A DNA stretch of 7,545 bases from SURF-32 sp964648365. GTDB lineage: Bacteria > Planctomycetota > Phycisphaerae > UBA1845. Positions within the stretch are counted from its first letter, which is position 1. The number at the start of each line of letters is the position of its first letter. The notes beneath the pieces are model-generated. The model saw only the letters and a list, made by a program, of their open reading frames with translations, searched no databases and was not told the origin of the DNA. The DNA lies in NCBI GenBank assembly GCA_964648365.1, contig CAZYLK010000239.1, forward strand, positions 1 through 7,545. The letters run 5' to 3'. This document shows, in pieces, positions 6,447 through 7,545 of the stretch. A program made the translations under genes and the position numbers.

Positions 6447-6529
6447 GGGCGTGTGCCCGAGTGGCCAAAGGGGACGGGCTGTAAACCCGTTGGCGTAAGC
6501 CTTCGAAGGTTCGAATCCTTCCGCGCCCA
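6447..6529 (+). tRNA. tRNA-Tyr (anticodon GTA)
   Basis: An 83-nt class II tRNA folds cleanly. The acceptor is GGGCGTG (6447-6453) with CGCGCCC (6522-6528, one G-U pair) and discriminator A6529. The D stem is CCC/GGG (6456-6458 with 6470-6472) around a GAGTGGCCAAA loop. The anticodon stem is ACGGG/CCCGT, with loop CTGTAAA and anticodon GTA at 6481-6483. A long variable arm has a GGC/GCC stem (6492-6494 with 6499-6501). The T arm is GAAGG-TTCGAAT-CCTTC (6505-6521). The long variable arm and GTA anticodon are as expected for bacterial tRNA-Tyr. CCA is not encoded and must be added after transcription. The gene lies 24 nt before metF and probably shares its transcript. Confidence 0.96.
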
Positions 6530-6553
6530 GTACGATCGAGCCGATGACACGAT

Positions 6554-7441
6554 ATGCGAATCCGCGACCGTCTGGACCAGACCGTCCCGGCGTTGTCCTT
6601 CGAGTTCTTCCCGCCCAAGGACGAGATGGGCTTCTGGGATCTGTATCGCACCATCGAGTCGTTGCGCCCGCTCAAGCCCGACTACGTCACCGTCACCTAC
6701 GGAGCGGGCGGCTCCACCCGTAAGAAGACGATCGACCTGGTTAGCCGGATCAAGAGCGACATCGGCCTCGAAACGATGGCGCACATGACCTGCGTCGGGG
6801 CGACGCGCGACGAAATTCAGGAAGTGCTCGACGACCTGAACCGCCGCGGCATCGAAAACGTCCTGGCGCTGCGCGGCGACCCGCCGGCCGGCGCGACGAC
6901 GTTCGAGCCGGTGGCAGGGGGCTTCCGCTACGCCAACGAACTGGTCTCCTTCATCCGCGAGCGATACCGCTTCTGCATCGGCGCGGCCTGTTACCCCGAG
7001 TCTCACCCCGAAGCCCCCAGCCCCCATCGCGACCTGGACAACCTCAAGCGCAAGGTCGATGCCGGGGCGGACTTTCTGGTCAGCCAGCTTTTCTTCGGCA
7101 ATGAGGATTTCTACGTTTTCCGCGAGCGGGCGCGGCGGGCCGGCATCGACGTGCCCATCATCGCCGGCATCATGCCGATCCTGAGCGTCAAGCAGATCAA
7201 GCGGTTCACGCAGATGTGCGGCGCGAAGATCCCGCCCGACCTGCGCCGCCGGCTCGAAGCCGTCGAGGACGACGTCGAGGCCGTGCGGCACATCGGCATG
7301 TTCCACGCGACGCGCCAATGCCTGGACCTGATCGCCCACAACGTGGCCGGCATCCACTTCTATACGCTCAACCGCTCCACCGCGACGCGGGCCATCTTTC
7401 AGTACCTGCGCACCGAGCACGACAGTGGAAATGTCGAATGA
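6554..7441 (+). CDS. metF: 5,10-methylenetetrahydrofolate reductase MetF
   Basis: 295 aa, full length for bacterial MetF. It is a cytoplasmic FAD enzyme that reduces 5,10-methylene-THF to 5-methyl-THF, the methyl donor for methionine synthase. Family landmarks in order are LSFEFFPPKDE (14-24) with Glu17 as the catalytic acid, TVTYGAGGSTR (46-56), AHMTCVGATRDEI (76-88), LALRGDPPAG (104-113) with Asp109 contacting FAD, CYPESHPEA (146-154), DFLVSQLFF (173-181) with Gln178 contacting folate, IIAGIMPI (202-209) and GIHFYTLNRS (266-275). The start ATG 6554 keeps the conserved N-terminus; the Shine-Dalgarno is weak (GAG near 6538). The gene follows tRNA-Tyr by 24 nt and probably uses the promoter at 6275. 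The last residues (NVE) and the TGA stop lie inside the heptamer repeat, so the C-terminal tail may derive from the repeat. Confidence 0.96.
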   Translation: MRIRDRLDQTVPALSFEFFPPKDEMGFWDLYRTIESLRPLKPDYVTVTYGAGGSTRKKTIDLVSRIKSDIGLETMAHMTCVGATRDEIQEVLDDLNRRGIENVLALRGDPPAGATTFEPVAGGFRYANELVSFIRERYRFCIGAACYPESHPEAPSPHRDLDNLKRKVDAGADFLVSQLFFGNEDFYVFRERARRAGIDVPIIAGIMPILSVKQIKRFTQMCGAKIPPDLRRRLEAVEDDVEAVRHIGMFHATRQCLDLIAHNVAGIHFYTLNRSTATRAIFQYLRTEHDSGNVE

Positions 7442-7472
7442 CGAATGTCGAATGACGAATCTCGGGATGACG
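7431..7472. repeat. 7-bp-unit tandem repeat at the end of metF
   Basis: Alternating heptamers ATGTCGA and ATGACGA make a 14-bp unit present twice exactly (7431-7444 and 7445-7458), followed by a degenerate copy (7459-7472). On the other strand the unit reads ATTCGNN, as in the array at 3740-3774. The metF stop codon (7439-7441) is within the first unit. A 10-bp perfect palindrome, GACGGCCGTC, overlaps the array's end (7469-7478). Confidence 0.85.
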
Positions 7473-7489
7473 GCCGTCGCGCCGGGTGC

Positions 7490-7545
7490 ATGACAGAATC
7501 GGCGGGCGGGTGGCACGGTCTCGTCTTCGAGGCCGTGGCGAAGCG
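7490..7545 (+). CDS. Probable start of an unidentified gene, cut by the window end
   Basis: An open frame from ATG 7490 runs to the window end and reads MTESAGGWHGLVFEAVAKR in part. Its third codon positions are almost all G or C, as in the neighbouring genes, which supports coding. The ribosome binding site is weak (a CCGGG stretch just upstream). Only 18 codons are visible, too few to name a family. Confidence 0.35.
   Translation, partial: MTESAGGWHGLVFEAVAK

Noticed and set aside
6447..6529. tRNA as a phage or island attachment site
   Set aside because: I saw no integrase gene and no duplicated tRNA 3' end elsewhere in the window.
5063..7516. Very long open frame (817 codons) on the - strand
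   Set aside because: It runs antisense through the aminotransferase gene, the tRNA and metF, and its N-terminal part translates the heptamer repeat. It is a by-product of GC-rich codon usage.

Overview
The window is GC-rich, with strong G/C preference at third codon positions, and reads as part of a bacterial chromosome. All supported genes lie on the + strand. The best taxonomic hint is the C-terminus of the first gene. There, two EF-hand-like loops of the DxDGxxxVDxxD type are joined by a C-x-x-GPG-...-C linker. As I recall, this dockerin-like arrangement is common on secreted proteins of Planctomycetota, especially Phycisphaerae-like lineages. Short 7-bp and 8-bp tandem repeats between genes also fit. 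The assignment is inference; there is no rRNA or other marker here.

Layout. 18-1928 encodes an exported five-heme cytochrome c with a C-terminal dockerin-like module. 1929-2325 has no gene but carries two inverted copies of an 8-bp-unit repeat. 2326-6133 is a four-gene cassette for a nucleotide-linked 3-amino (3-acetamido) sugar: a WbpD/WlbB-type left-handed beta-helix N-acetyltransferase with a zinc ribbon, a family 2 glycosyltransferase, a Gfo/Idh/MocA dehydrogenase, and a DegT/DnrJ/EryC1 aminotransferase. A 7-bp-unit repeat sits just before the dehydrogenase gene. 6134-6446 is noncoding, with nested hairpins and a good sigma70-like promoter. 6447-6529 is tRNA-Tyr(GTA), followed 24 nt later by metF (6554-7441). 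The metF stop codon lies inside another 7-bp-unit repeat. A probable new gene begins at 7490 and runs off the end.

How the genes work together. In the cassette, the dehydrogenase would oxidise C3 of a UDP-GlcNAc-type sugar, the PLP enzyme would aminate it, and the acetyltransferase would acetylate the new 3-amine. This is the logic of the Wbp/Wlb (2,3-diacetamido uronate) and GnnA/GnnB (UDP-GlcNAc3N) routes. The glycosyltransferase may transfer the product, or another sugar, to a lipid carrier or glycan. No 6-dehydrogenase or epimerase is in the window, so the exact sugar cannot be fixed. MetF supplies 5-methyl-THF and is unrelated to the sugar cassette; it probably shares a transcript with tRNA-Tyr.

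Nothing here is clearly an undescribed system. The most distinctive signals are the heme-cytochrome/dockerin fusion, the gene-boundary tandem repeats of two related designs, and the glycosyltransferase whose usual DxD-like motif is replaced by GNNKDNP.
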